The notes: generated from the sequence alone by a model not told the origin. A stretch of 64,000 bases of DNA from Chlorella sorokiniana (GCA_025917655.1 CP084609.1:682001-746000), one strand, 5' to 3'; numbered from the stretch's first letter, positions 33,667 through 46,252 are shown. Program-made: numbers and translations.

Positions 33667-35778
33667 ATGCAGAGGCGTGATTTACAGCTAACTCTTGGCC
33701 TCCTAGACCTCCAAAGCGACGACAGTTTTTGCCTGCTGTCTGATGGGACCTCGCCACTATCCCTGATCAGCCCCAATGCGGTGCTGGCAGGCAGCGCCAG
33801 CCGAGCCAGCAAGAAAGCTAGTGGCGCAGCTGGCCTCGCAGCCGCCGACAGCCTCAGCGGGACGAGGGACGAGCTAGAGAACGAGCCACTGGGCGAGCTG
33901 CCCCAGTTTGGTGCGCGGCGGGGTGGCAGCCGCCGGCCCGACTCACGCCGGCAAAGCCTTGCCATTGGCGCCATGTTTGCCGGGCTGTCGACGGGCAATG
34001 GCCTGCTGGGCGATGCTGAGCTGTCGGTGGGCGACGAAGAGGTGCAGGTGCCGCTGGCCAGAAGCGCCAAGCTGCTGGGCGGCGCCGCCAACCACAGCAG
34101 CCTGTTTGTGGACCCAGACAACGGCGAGCTGCTGGACGCAGAGCTGCCCTCCCCGCTGATGGACGCTGGCAGCACCCCAGCCGGCAGCTTCGCGGCAGAT
34201 GGCGCCGCCCCGTGGTTTGCCAGCCCTGTGCCCTCCCCCACGCTCACTGCGTCGCCCAAGACGCGCAGGAACTCCGGTACGCAGGAACAGCCTACGGTTC
34301 TGGTTTTGTGGACCTGCAGTTGGCATCAGCTTCCACGATCATGCAGAGCGGGCCGGCAGCCCACCGCTCTGCCCCTTGCCTGCTGCATGTGCAGCCGCAC
34401 GTGCCGTCGTCGTGGCACCCGAACTGGACGACGACGCGTGGCAGGGGCTGGGGCTGGACGACTATGACATTGGCGATTTCAAGATGCAGGCGCGCTTGGC
34501 TGCACTGCTTGAGGCTGCTCGCAAGCCGTGCAAGAGCTTGGCCCTCTTGCCATCTAGCCCTTCCCTCTGGCTGTCCTCACGGCTGTCCTCACTTCACGCC
34601 CAGCCTTCACATTTCCCGCTGCCTTATCCGCATTGCAGGAGCCTCAGAAGGTTAAGGAGCTGGCGCTGCTTTTCAAGCGTGGGGCAAGCTCTGCTGACTC
34701 GGGAGGGTCCAAGCCATCCTCCCCGCGGAGGCCGGGCAGGCACCGCGAGCCTTTGCCTCGGGGCTGTTGGGCATGCCACATCAGCTCCCGCACCTCAGCA
34801 GCACGAGCAGGAGCAGCTGCAGCTGGAGCAGACTGGGTTGCAGGCGCAGCACAGCACGCAGGCACCAAACCAGCAGCATAGGCCTACGCAACCTCAACAG
34901 AAAAGTGAGGGGCAGCGCTCGGAACTATCCAGCGCCCCAAAGCTGCGTACGGGCATCCCCACTCCAAGCAGGCAGGCAGCAACCGCAGCAGCACCTTCGC
35001 CTGCCCGTCCTCCCACCAACACAGCACAGCCTGGCTCGGCGCCACGGCCGGCAGTGCCGCGGCCCACCAGCAGGCTGCCCACCGCACCAGGCGCCGCCTC
35101 CCGCCTCCGTCCCCCACCACCTCGAATGGGTTCTTCTCCAAAGCAGCCACCGACATAAGGTGGGGCTCAAAGGCAGGCAGGGCAGCACAGGCCAGCAAAG
35201 CCAGTGAAGCGCTGAGAAGAAGCCTGCCCCTGCCCGAATCAACCTGCTGCAGGCAAGCGCGATCTGGCGCAGCAGCGCCGCAGAGTGGCAAATCCGCGGC
35301 GCGCCCCACCTCTGCTGGCAGCAGGAGGGCAGGCGCGCCGGCTGCCAGCACAGCCGCTGCTGGAGCAGCAGCACAGCAGCCTCCTGGGACAGGGTCCGCA
35401 CAACCTAGCAACTCACGCAGCCGCAGCCCAGCAATCAGCCGGCTGCGCCTGCCAGGCTCTGGAGCTCCTGCAGCGGCGGCAGGCGGCCCCAAGGCCGCCA
35501 AGCCGCCCCAGCAAAGCGCAGCAAGCCGGGCCGCTCCATCCTGCGGTCAAGGGAGGGCTACCGGCATACCAACCCCTTCTCCCAGCATCACGCCTCGCAG
35601 CGACGGAAGCGCCGACCTTTCCCCCAATTCCGCTCGGCTGCGCTTCCTGGAGCAAAATCCGCACCTGGCATTTGGTGGCGGCGCCAAGCTAGCCGACAGC
35701 CCTGTGCAGCCAGATGAGCCACCCAGGAAGCTGACGGCCGCAGAGAGGCACCTGATTGACTGGCAAGACCACCTGTGA
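33667..35778 (+). CDS. large disordered Ser/Ala/Pro/Gln-rich protein with two TGIP motifs
   Basis: From ATG 33667 the protein begins MQRRDLQLTLGLLDLQSDDS and runs through Ser/Arg-rich and acidic stretches (LLGDAELSVGDEEVQV, DNGELLDAELPSPLMD). An exon near 34410-34530 carries ELDDDAWQGLGLDDYDIGDF and KMQARLAALLEAA; another near 34640 reads EPQKVKELALLFKRGAS. A Gln-rich block (APAPQQHEQEQLQLEQTG) precedes a long Ala/Pro/Ser/Arg region. Two near-identical elements, KLRTGIPTPSRQ (about 34943-34978) and GRATGIPTPSPS (about 35548-35583), fit the [ST]xIP consensus of EB1-binding proteins. The C-terminus is RLRFLEQNPHLAFGGG, then PRKLTAAERHLIDWQ, DHL and TGA 35776-35778. No enzyme domain is seen. At least two frame slips occur between 34740 and 35160, so the exon structure is approximate. 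It may be a microtubule-associated protein; that is only inference. Confidence 0.6.
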
Positions 35779-36137
35779 CAAACGTTGACATTGTACTTTG
35801 ACTTTACTTTGATGCACAGGCTTCACTTTGTAAACAATTTTCACGAGGGCAGCAGTGCAGAATGAGTGGCCGAAATGAACAAAACGCAGGTCTCGGGAGA
35901 GCGACAACAAATGGAAGCGTGCGAATGGAGCATGCAGCGGCTGCAGCACAGAGGTGCAGTATGCAACGTCGCGGGTGATTGGCAGATGGGGGTAGCGGGG
36001 GGCTGGAGGGGCGCAAAAGGGCAGAGTGCATGGACAGACAGCAGCACCAGCGCTCAGCTAACAAACAAGCAGCGACAGCTGCGCTTGCATTATGTGCAAT
36101 TTGTACAAGGGCTCCAGGCAAGATGGGGGCTCGCTGT
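35779..36137. other. convergent intergenic region, no gene seen
   Basis: A 359-base space between the stop codons of a plus-strand and a minus-strand gene. It should contain both 3' untranslated regions. No coding frame was recognised. Confidence 0.45.
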
Positions 36138-36932
36138 TTACCATGACCCCGACGTTAGCCAAGTTGCGCGTTTACCAGTGCCGCGGCAGTGTGGGCACTT
36201 GCATGCGCCCTGCACGCAGCGTGGAAACACCGGGAACACCAGTAAGACGGGCAGCCACGTGTAGGGAACGGTTGCGCCACCGCACAGCAGCAACACCTCC
36301 GCTCACCGTGCCGCGGCAGACGGGGCATGGAGTGCAGCCTCCATCGCTGCAATAGAGCGTGTCGCCAATCGTCATGGCACCTGCAAGCAGCCAGCACTGA
36401 ATTCGTAGGCATGCTGCAGACCCACAGCGCCCAATATTCAAATGATGCACATCCAGCAGTCCAAATCCCACCTGTGCCATGGCACCAATTGCACTCCTGC
36501 TCTCCGCTGCCACGGCAAGGCTGGCAGGATTCCACCTTATTACGCTGTAGACGGAAAGGGGAGGCAGGAAGTTTCAGCGGCAGAGGGCGACCAAACCAAG
36601 GCGCCAGCGCCGAAGGCGCGCCTTTGACAGCGCCCGCAAGTCCCGCAGCACAACGCCGCCCGCGCTCGCACCTCGCTGGCATCGTAAAGTAGGTTCAGGT
36701 GCTTGGCCACGGCCGCATACTTGTCTGGTTGAGCGACCGCCTCCAACTCCTTGGCCAGGTTGTAGTCTAGCTCTTCGGCGCTGTCGAAGCTGCCCCCTGC
36801 GTGCTGACCGCTCTGCAATCTCGCCGGTAAGAGCTTTCGCCGAGGGCGCCGAAGTGGGACAGGTGCTGCCACTCCGCTGCGACTAGGGGCCAACGGTACA
36901 TGACCTCTAGCGCTACCGCTGCTTGAAAGCAT
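36138..36932 (-). CDS. DnaJ-type cysteine-rich zinc-finger protein without J domain
   Basis: The protein carries four CxxCxGxG-type motifs spread over three exons: CQPCRGSG and CNWCHGTG (about 36475-36525), CPVCRGT (about 36310) and CPHCRGTG (about 36180). It ends KRATWLTSGSW with TAA at 36138-36140. This is the zinc-binding cysteine-rich domain of DnaJ/Hsp40, but no J domain is present, as in plant plastid proteins BSD2 and LQY1, which act as chaperones or disulfide isomerases for Rubisco or photosystem II. The N-terminal exon from ATG 36932 (MLSSSGSARG) is rich in Ser, Arg and Pro and fits a chloroplast transit peptide. It is followed by DYNLAKELEAVAQPDKYAAV and AKHLNLLYDASE. An upstream in-frame ATG at 37073 would add 47 residues. 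Which of BSD2, LQY1 or another J-like protein it matches cannot be decided by eye. Confidence 0.78.
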
Positions 36933-37261
36933 GGTGGACGCTGGCAGAGGGGAGACGGAGAGGGGGAGGTTCAGGTGAGCTTCGTTGCGGCCTGCAGGAG
37001 CTAGAAGACCAGAGAAAGCTGGTCGGGATGCGCAAAACAGAGGGGTTTCCCTGAAAGACCGCACTGACTGCATTCAAATCCACGACGAAGGCAGCCAATC
37101 AGGTGCCACGGCGTGCAACACATGTCATGCCAGGGGCACAGCACTCGTTGCTCTTGGTTGTAGCTGTAGTTCACACACTTGCTACCGAGAGGCATTGATC
37201 CATGTCATGCAAGGAAGTCATACACTACATGAGCGCGAGGCAACCGCAAGGGCGCATTGGT

Positions 37262-40200
37262 TCAGTGGGAATCGGCCTGCGACAGCGGCAGGTGTGCGCT
37301 GCGGCGCTGCCCCGCCTCCACCCTGTCCGCCTGCACCACCATGCTGGCTGCGGGGTTGGGCCCGTGGAAGTCCGGCTCGTCGTTCAGCATGACTGCAGGG
37401 AAAGGGGGAAGGTGGCAAGAACGTGTTGGGGATGCCCTGGATTGCAAACGGCGGCGGGCTGGCTACGCTGCCTGCCCAGGCAGTGCCGCGCCGGACCAGG
37501 ACAGCCAGGACCAAACCTCCCGCCCCGCACATCAGCCTGCCATCCATGCGTTGGGGCCCCGTCACCTGCAGCCTCGGCCGGCGGGCGCTCCACCTCCAGC
37601 AGCACCAGCTCGTTGTCGCCGGGCGCAGCACGGGGCCCGGCACGTAGAGCGTCATCTGGGGGCCGACGGCGGGCCAGAACCAGCCCAGGTTGAAGCCGTT
37701 GACCCAGGCGATGCCCTTGCTCCAGCCATGCGTGGCCAGGTAGGTGTCCGCGGGAAGCCGTTGGCGCCCACGGCAGACTCGGGCACAGAGAAGGTGCCCC
37801 TGCACGGGACAGGGAAGCGAGCGCCAGCGGGGCGTGCAGGCAATGCGGATCAGCCCCACCGACCGCTGGATCAAATGCGAGTGCACAGCCTGCAAACCAG
37901 CGGGGCCCACCTGAAGAAGACGGGCCCAGCGTCGGCGTCGGGCGCGCGGCGGTGCCACCACCGGCTCGGCCAGCAGGCGGCGGCGCACAGCGGCCAGCAG
38001 CGCGGCGCCGGTGGTGCCCTGGGCGAAATCCAGGCCGGAGGGGTCGTCCAGCTGCAGCGGGAACACCTCCCAGCCCAGCAGCGCGTCGCCTGCAAGGGGC
38101 GGCAGTGGGGATGGGTTTGCCGGCCCATGAGCAGGCGCCACCGGGCTGGGTACAGGGTGCAACAGCCGCCGGCTGGCCTCCAACGTAGCGTGAGAACAGC
38201 CTGCTGCAGGGAACAGGAGATCGGTCTGCTGCAGCCTGCAGCGGCGCGGGCGCACCGTTAAAGGTCACATTCTTGGAGATCAGGCCCTTGAAGTCCCAGT
38301 TGCCGGTGTCGCATCCAAAGTTTTGGCGGCCCATGGCCTGCAGGGCCGGGAAAGGCGGGGGAGGACGAGGGCAGCTGTGAGCAAGCCTTTGAGGTCAAGC
38401 GCCTCATGTGCCTGGCTGGCGCAGCCTTCTAGGAAGGCACGGCGGTTTGGGTAGGCCTGCCGCACCTCCACCAGGATGTCCAGCTGCACTGTGTCGCAGT
38501 CCCCGCACACTGCAGAGTGGAAGGGCATTGGTGAGGTAGAGTTGATGGTGGCTGGACTGGTACCAGTACCAGCCTGCAGATTCGATGCCAGCAGCATGCT
38601 TTGCCTTGCGTGGACGCATCGGCGTGGCCAAAGCAGGCTGTGCACGTGCCCCGGGCACCACACCCCTTGGAGGGACCCTCGCCTGGCTTGCGCGGCGCCA
38701 CCTCCAGGCGGCTGCCCAGCTGCGAGCGGTCGAGGCGCCCGCCAGCCGCCCGTCCACCAGCACGGAGGCGTAGTCATGCACGGGGGCGCCCAGGTCCAGG
38801 GTGCCGCCGGAGTGCAGGGCGGCGGCGGGCAGCCGGGTGCGGTACAGGATCAGGCCCCAGCTGCAGGGCGGCAGGGACGGGGGCATGAGGCGGGAGCCTG
38901 CCTGCCAACCTACGTGCATGCTGCCACGCAGCGCCGAGAGAGCCGGGGGAGGATGAATTTGCCCGCGGCCTGCTGCCTGCATGCTGCCGGCCTACACGGG
39001 CGACGTGTGGCGCCCGTGGGCACAGGCAGGCAGCGCCCTCATACTCACCGCTGCCCATACTCCTCCATGATGTCGGGCTGCCGGCTGCGCACGCCGCCCA
39101 GGGGGCCGTACATCTGGCCCGCCGCCTCAAGCAGCGGCAGCGACTCGCCCAGCGCCACGCGGCCGTACTTGGCGATGGCGGGGCGGGGGGCACGGGGGCA
39201 GCTCACGCCCCAGATGGCGAGCAATCAGATCGCGCAGGGCCTGCACGAACAGGGAGGGGGTGAGTGTACGAGCCCGGCGGGTGGATGCTGGGCTGTGAGG
39301 TTGCGGCGCCCTTTGAAGCAGCTGGCGCCTCAGGTTCCCCCCCTTTCCTCACATGGAACTTGCACTGGCCGCCGATGCCGGGCTGGCAGTAGTCGCCCGC
39401 CTCGCTGATGGGGGCGTCGTAATCGTAGCTGGAGGGAACAAGGGATCGGTGCCTTGGTAGAAGGAGGCGCGAGGTGCACGCACCGCCCGTGGGCAGCTGC
39501 TGTCCACAGCCAAGCAGCAGGGAGGCGCATGCCCAGACGGCGGCAGGCCCCACCTGGTGATGTGCGGCAGGTAGCGGGCGCCGTCCACGTTGGCACCCGC
39601 CCAGAAACCAAAGTTGGTTCCGCCGTGCACCATGTAGAAGGAGAGGGAGGCTGTGGAGTTGGCGTACTCGAGCAGGACCTGCCGAGGGGGAGGGTGGGAG
39701 GGCGGTGGGTGGAGCCTGCCCCTCCGTCCACGTCGTGTGTGTTGTTGTTCCCGCATGCCTCAGGCAGCGTATGCTTCAAACGTCCCACAGCAACCCGGGT
39801 TATGCCGGGGCTGGCTGCGATCCGCAACCCGCATCCCGGGTGCCTGCAAGCCGCGGCACAGCGGTGGCTGCCAGCATTCCCCTGCTGGGCCCACTCTTGA
39901 GGACGCATCCCCACCCACCTGCGTGTCCTTGAGGAGGATGTCGGTCGATGTGTTGGCCATGGGCTCGCCCCAGTGGGTCAGCCAGCCGGTGCTGCGGGCA
40001 GGGGCGGCCATGGCGAGGGCAAGGTGTGGGGCAAGCGCACACAGGGGGCGCAGCGGGCGGGGAGGCAGGCTGACGGCGGGGCGCCGGCGTGAAGGGCCGG
40101 CCCACTCACTAGAACTCGCTGCAGAAGGGGGCGACTTGCCGGGCGCGTTGAGGCTCTTCTGCACCCCGAATGCATAGTTGGGGTCAAACCAGCCTGGAAG

Positions 40201-41985
40201 GGGAGGTGGTGGGTAAGTAGGTGTGCTAGCAAAGGGGAGAATGGCGGGGAAGACCAAGCTGGCACCGACGCAGTTGGCAGCGACCCAAGAGCTTGCATCA
40301 CGCAGCGGCAGAGCAGCGCGCTGCTGCCGGCCTGCAAGTGCCCTGCCCAGCCTACCAGCCCCACCCACCTGGCCCGAAGTCCACCACGGTGTAGACCTCC
40401 TCCCCTGCCAGCGTGCCGCGCGGCGCCACCCCGGGCGGGTCGGTGGTGAACAGCAGCACCCGGTCCGACAGGTGTGTGCGCACAATCGAGGCCAGGGAGC
40501 GCAGGTACGACTTGTCGTCGCCGCAGAAGCCGTACTCGTTCTCAATCTGGTTTGCGGGTGGAAGAAGGGGGAGGGGGAGATGGGGCAAGGGGGCTGCAGG
40601 CACCACGATGGGTCAGCAGGAGCGCTGCGTTGGCGCGCCTCAGCAGGAAGAGGAGTGCCGCAAGCCCTTGCAGCTCCCTTCCCGCCCCACACCTGCACCA
40701 TGAGGATGGGGCCGCCGTTCTCCAGCATGAAGCGGCGCAGGCGCGCAAACAGAGTCGAGAACCAGCGCTCCACGTGGTCGAGGTAGGCGGGGTCGCGGGT
40801 GCGGGTGCGCATGCTGCGCCCGCCAGCCACCTGCAGGGCGGGGGCGGGGGTCCCACACAAGCTTGCGCACAAGCCCAACCAGCAGAGCAACGGGAGGCCG
40901 AGGGCCTGGCATGACACGCGGCAGGAAGCCCAACCACCTGCCCACCGACTCGCCTTAGAGGAGGCAAACCAGTGGGGAAGCCACCGTTGTCCCACTCGGC
41001 ACAGATGTCTGCAACCAAAGAGCGGTGTGCCAGTCAAAAGCCAGGCGGGCGTGCTTGCTTATGGTGCAACGGGGCAGCGGCGGCCGTGGCGGCATAGCTC
41101 ACAGGGTCCAGGCCTCAGCAGGACCTTCATGCCCATCTCCTGCGCAGGAGTGGATGCAGTGGGGGTGGGTGGGTGGGCCGCAAACTCCAAGACTGTTTGA
41201 AGGCTCAGGGAGATGGACCGAAAGCCCTGCATTCCACTCCAGCCCGCTGATCACCCAACCACCTGCACCATCTCCAGCCAGCGCTCCACGTCAGCCAGGC
41301 CGCTCCACACGTAGTGGCCTGGATCCGGCTCGTGCAGCTGCCAGGGGGCTGGCACAGGACCAAGGGGACGGCAAGCAGCAGGGCTCGGCTCGGCAGCAGA
41401 AGCGGGACAGCGGCGAGCGACACGCTGGCAAAGCGGCGCCCAACTTACTGTAGACCTGCAAGGGCAAGGGGGCAGCCAAGGCGCACAAATCAGTTCAAAC
41501 TAAAGACATGCTGCACGCCATGACAGGGAAAGCAGCAGCATCGGCAGTGTGGGTCATGCGGGCCACCCCGCTGCCGGGACCACATGCAAGGTGCTTCCCG
41601 CCGCCCACCTCCACTGTGTTGATGCCCATGGCGGCCGCGCGCTCAAGACGGTCGCGCCAGTAGGACGGATGGATCCTAAAGAAGTGCATGCTGCAGCGAA
41701 AGGCAGGTGGGTGGGTGAGGCGGGGACAAGCAGCTTGCGACGGGCTGCACGCAGGCGGAGATTGTCCCAGAGCTAAGGTTGTTGGCAAACGCAGGCTGAG
41801 GATTGCTGCAGTCGTGCGCATGCCGGAGACCACCTGCCACTGATGATTTGCCAGGGCTTGCCATCGAGCAGAAAGCGATCGCCGTCAATCTCGAAAGTGG
41901 AGGCCACAGCCACTTCCGGGTTGGAGGCCGCCACATCCCGGCAGCAGGCCAGCAGCAGGCCGAGACACGCGATCCACACCCTCAT
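37262..41985 (-). CDS. secreted beta-galactosidase, glycoside hydrolase family 35
   Basis: The enzyme removes terminal beta-galactose from glycans, in plants from cell-wall polymers or arabinogalactan proteins. ATG 41985 opens a signal peptide ([15 protein letters not shown]) and then [20 protein letters not shown] and [22 protein letters not shown]35 landmarks follow: [20 protein letters not shown] (about 40985 and 41095), ILMVQ and [10 protein letters not shown] (about 40550, acid/base Glu), [20 protein letters not shown] (about 40130 and 39960, nucleophile Glu in SEF), [15 protein letters not shown] (about 39610) and [12 protein letters not shown] (about 39420). C-terminal beta domains include [20 protein letters not shown] and end PLSQADSH at TGA 37262-37264. 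NTVE and [13 protein letters not shown] are joined by a 7-nt microexon at 41449-41455. The frame slips at 40127-40131 (G5 for G6). No lectin domain was seen at the C-terminus. The product is probably secreted or vacuolar. Confidence 0.9.
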
Positions 41986-42347
41986 ACTGTCCCAGACCCG
42001 CGAGCCACAGGTGTGATCGAGGCGTCCTTGATCAGGAGAGCCCCTTCTTTCAGCCCCGCTATGACGCAGACAGCGAGCGCAACTTCTGGATGGCTGGCGG
42101 TCGACACCAAGGATCTGTCGCGGTGCGGGAATACCCCTTCAATTCGGGAGTTCTGGGCACTCCACGCTGGCAGTCACCCTCCTCCACAACTCTGCACCTC
42201 CCTGCTGGCTGGTTCATGCGTTTATTTACACAGTGGGCAACCTTCACAGCGTGCAGCAGACGCGCCAAACCCCCAAAACCCTCCCTGTCAGTTCTACGGT
42301 GCTGAGCACCGGCAACACCACCCTCTGGCGCCAGTCGTGCTCTTGCC
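41986..42347. promoter_or_regulatory. divergent intergenic region
   Basis: A 362-base gap between the divergent starts of the beta-galactosidase and the first PP2C gene. No conserved frame or named element was seen; both promoters are expected here. Confidence 0.35.
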
Positions 42348-45300
42348 ATGGGCGCATACCTCTCCAGTCCCGTGAGGGACAAGGTGAGTCGGCGGGTCGC
42401 CCCACAGTGCACTGTGCCCGAAGGACCTGTCGCTCTACTCTTCTCTTTCTCGTGTCGCTGTCGGACTGCCCGTGAACCACCTGATACTGGCTACTGAGGT
42501 CGGGGTTGTCACCAGATCACCCGTGGTCGGGTGCCCAGCAGCTGCTCTTGGATTGCCGCTCACGGGGGCTGCCGGCCGGTACCTTGAAGAGCTGCTTTGC
42601 CCAAGCCGTGCCTTGCAGGAATCAGAGGAGGGAGAAAATGACTCGTACAAGTATGGTATCTCGGCGATGCAGGGATGGCGCACAGACATGGTGGGTTGCC
42701 GGGTGCAGCAGCAACTTGATGTGGCGACTGCCCAGCGGTTGGCTGTTGTAACCCGCCTTTGGCCCATCAGGAGGCCCATCAGGAGGTCTCTGATGGCGTG
42801 TTCCCCGTCCGCTGCGCAGGAGGATGCACATGCCGCCGTGCTGCAGCTGGAGGAGGGCAAGCCTGGCAGCAAGTCGGCGCTGTTTGCGGTGCTGGATGGG
42901 CACGGCGGCGCCGAGGTGGCCCGCTTTGTGGCAAATCACCTGGTGCGCCCTGGGCGGTTCTAACGCTGCCAGTTATTTTCCACTGCATCAGGGGTTTCCT
43001 TGTCACCACACGCAATAATCAAGAGACTCTTCATCCACATGGACTGCAGGCCCAAGAGCTGGTGTCCAGCGATGCGTTCCAGTCAAATGACGTCGAGCGG
43101 GCGCTGGTGCAGGCCTACCTTCGAATGGACGAGCTGCTGGTCAAGGTGTGAAGGGGGGTGTAGTGCTCAGCAACAACGGGTTGTGTGGCACAGCTTCCCT
43201 GCTGCAGCCCGTGCTGTGCTGCCGTCTAATGGTTGCATGGGCTGCGGTGCCGAGCAGGAGGAGCATCGGGAGGAGCTGAAGTCGCTGCGAGGCAAGGAGT
43301 CGGAGGAGGAGGGGGACAGGTGGGCATGGCGCTGCTTGTTGGCGTGGTGGACGCAACCCCTGTTGATGCTGCAGGTGCTGCCGGTGCCCGGTGCCGCCCT
43401 CTGGATTGCTGCCCTCACCCTGCCACGCCGACCGTGTGCCCCCGCAGCGGCCCCATGGTGATCAACGGTGCCTCACTGCCCGAGTCGCTGCTGGAGGCGC
43501 TGGGCATGCCCTCCGGGGCAGGCTTTCAGATTAAGCTCGTGCGCTCGGGTGCGGCCAGCACCCGAATGGCCTGCAGCTTGCTTGCACACCCAGCGTGCAC
43601 AATGTCTCCACACCAGCACCACTATGGATGGGCCCTGGGCGCTGCCTGCAGGTCCCGGGCGCGCGGAATTGCCATCGATGACATTGAAGAAACTGAGGAG
43701 GGGGAGGAGGGGGAGCGCCGCAGCAGTGCCACTGTGGTGAGTGCTGCGCCAAGGCGTGGGCTTTGGGTGCGGCTCATCGCTGCTTGTGCGCATGGGCAGC
43801 CGGGAGGCCGGGTGGCCGATGCCCATTGACGCTCATGGTTCATCGGCACTCATGCACCAGGTGCAAATCGTGGAGGAGGGCGTGGAAGAGGAGGAGGCAG
43901 CAGAGGGTGAGGAGCGTGCAACATCCTGCGCCTCATGTGGCTGGCTGCCTTACTTGCTTGCCCTCCCTTTGCTGTTTCATCATGTTGCACCCCAGCCGTG
44001 CCATTTGGCGCTGCAGATGAGGAGGACGCTGGAGATGCGGCCGCCGGCTCTGCAGACACAGTCGAGCGGAACAGCAAACGCAAGCGAGAGGAGAAGGCCC
44101 AAGGCATGGCGGTTGATGCAGCAGCAGGTGGGACTGCTCTGCTCTTAGCTTTGTGCAGGGGCACTCACTTTCGGCCAGTCGGTGCCCCGTGTTTGGCATT
44201 GCATGGTTCCACACAAGCATTGTTGCGCCTGCAGACGCGGATTCTCCCGGCAGCAGTGGCAAGGGTCCGCAGCAGAATTCAGAGGCGGCGGCGGTGGCGG
44301 AGGAGGAGGAGGAGGAGGAGGCGGTCACTCCAGAGAAGGTTGGCACATTGGCATGCCCCGCATATCCTGCCACCTGCCTTCAGCCTTGGCTGCAGCACCC
44401 CTTGTGCTCATCCCCTGCATTCAGCCGCGTGCTGCTCCACAGTTGCCGCGCCCGCCCCCCCCTTTTGACCCCTGAGCAGCAGGGCGAGGGCAGTTATCTG
44501 GGCCCCTCAGCCGGTTGCACTGCCGTGTGCGCCGTTGTGCGCGGCGGCGAGCTGTTTGTGGCCAATGCCGGCGACTCGCGCTGTGTGTTGTGCCGTGGCG
44601 GCGCCGCAGTGGCCATGACACAGGACCACAAGCCCATGGACGGCGAGGAGTACGCGCGCATTATGAAGGCGCGTATATGTATGTGTGTGCGTGTGTGTTT
44701 GTGTGTGTGTGCTGAGGGGGAAGGGCAGGAATAGGGCTTCACGCCGCTGAGCGGCTGCTTCTGCACCTGGCTGCCACATGCAGCCTGCCTGACTGCTTGG
44801 CTGCCAGCCGAGGCTGGTTGCTGGCTGGCCGGTCTTGTGCCCATTCCTCACCCGCTGATTCCGCAGGCGGGCGGCTTCGTGGCGGACGGTCGCGTCAACG
44901 GCAGCCTGAACCTGTCGCGGGCGCTGGGTGACCTTGAGTACAAGCAGACCAAGGAGCTTGGCCCTGAGGAGCAGGTATGTGGTGGGGGAGGCAGGGTAGG
45001 GCAGTAATTCTTGTCAGTATCTGCCTGTTTGGCTCCTGTTACACCAACCCTGCGGCCCCCACAACCCGTCCTCCGTCCTCCATCCCACCCACCCCCGCAT
45101 AGATGGTCACGGCCATGCCGGAGGTTCGTCGGGAAGTGCTGCAGCCTGGCGATGAGTTCCTCGTTCTCGCCTGCGACGGGATCTGGGACGTGCTGACCAA
45201 CCAGGAGGTGGGTGGTGGGAGACTGGCAGCTCTTTCGTCACATCAGCATTGCTGGGTTGGACTCGTTTTTCTTGCATCTAGCCCAGTCTCTTTCGCCCGG

Positions 45301-45528
45301 CTGTTATGAGAATGCCCACCCACTCCCAACAAATGTGCACACGCGCAGGCTGTGGATTTTGTGCGGGAGCGGCTGGCAGTGGGCAAGACACCTCGCGAGG
45401 TGTGCGAGGAGATGTGCGACCGCTGCCTGGCACCCGACACGGGCGGATGCGGCAAGGGCTGCGACAATATGAGTGTCGTGGTGGTGGTGCTTAAGGACTT
45501 TCTGGTAAAGGATGGCCAGACCAAGTAG
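42348..45528 (+). CDS. PP2C protein phosphatase, PPM1G-like, copy 1
   Basis: A Mg2+/Mn2+-dependent Ser/Thr phosphatase. Exon 1 encodes [12 protein letters not shown], nearly the start of animal PPM1G (PP2C gamma), with Gly2 set for myristoylation. It is followed by [20 protein letters not shown] and the metal motifs: [13 protein letters not shown] (about 42820), [15 protein letters not shown] (about 42885), [14 protein letters not shown] (about 44560), [22 protein letters not shown] (about 44907), [14 protein letters not shown] (about 45168) and [14 protein letters not shown] (about 45460). Between the DGHGG and GDSR motifs sits a long acidic insert ([32 protein letters not shown]) spread over several exons, as in PPM1G, where an acidic domain binds histones or splicing factors. 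The end is DGQTK with TAG 45526-45528. A tandem relative lies 724 bases downstream. Confidence 0.88.
44679..44711. repeat. intronic (TG)n tract
   Basis: A TG dinucleotide run directly after a donor-like region in an intron of the first PP2C gene. Confidence 0.75.
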
Positions 45529-46252
45529 GCTGGCCCAAAGCCAGCCAACAAGGCAGGGCACACTCGACATGTTGCCGACGGAGGCTGCTTTGCCCACCCA
45601 CAACCTCGTGCTGTTGCAATCTGCTGCTCCATCTGTCTGCTCGTCGCACCATCACTGATGCGTTTTCCCTTCTGCCCTGAACGCACTTAAATGGGTTTGG
45701 CAGCTCAAGAGTCTAACGTTCCTGCCATGCAGACTCAATGACCGAGCCACAATGCAATGCTCTCCCTCTTCATGTGTAATTTCTCAGTAGTTTTTCGACC
45801 CAAGCTACTGGGCGCCCTCGTTGGGTGGCGGTGACAGTGCGGCGGTGGCACCTTAGAGGGCTGGTGCCCTGCCGCCATCCAAGCATGTTGTGGGCATGAG
45901 GAAAGGCTTCTACCGTTGAAATCTCCATGTTCCTTGTGCTTGGCAGCCCTGCCACGTGGCCTGCCTCCCCCTTTCGTCCCACGGCCTGCGCAAAGGTGCC
46001 CTGCGAACATCGCGATAACAAACCAGGCACCGCGCTCTCGCGTGGTGCGCAGCGCCCGCTTCCATACCAGCCACTCCTGCCTCCCGGCTACCCTTGCCCT
46101 GAGCGGGCAGGCGGCTGTCATTTCGCTTCTACACATAGCACTGCTGCACCTGATGACTGCACAAGCGCTTCGGGTCGTCGCAGGACAAGCTTGACAGCAC
46201 CAAGGCGACCAAGGGCACCCAAAGCCCACATAACCCTGATAATTAGATTAGA
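45529..46252. other. intergenic, no gene seen
   Basis: A 724-base spacer between tandem PP2C genes. It is less GC-rich towards 45720-45800. No conserved frame was recognised. It should contain the 3' untranslated region of copy 1 and the promoter of copy 2. Confidence 0.45.

Noticed and set aside
33422-33691. 89-residue open frame between beta-adaptin and the disordered-protein gene
   Set aside because: It overlaps the start of the next gene in another frame and has no recognisable feature.
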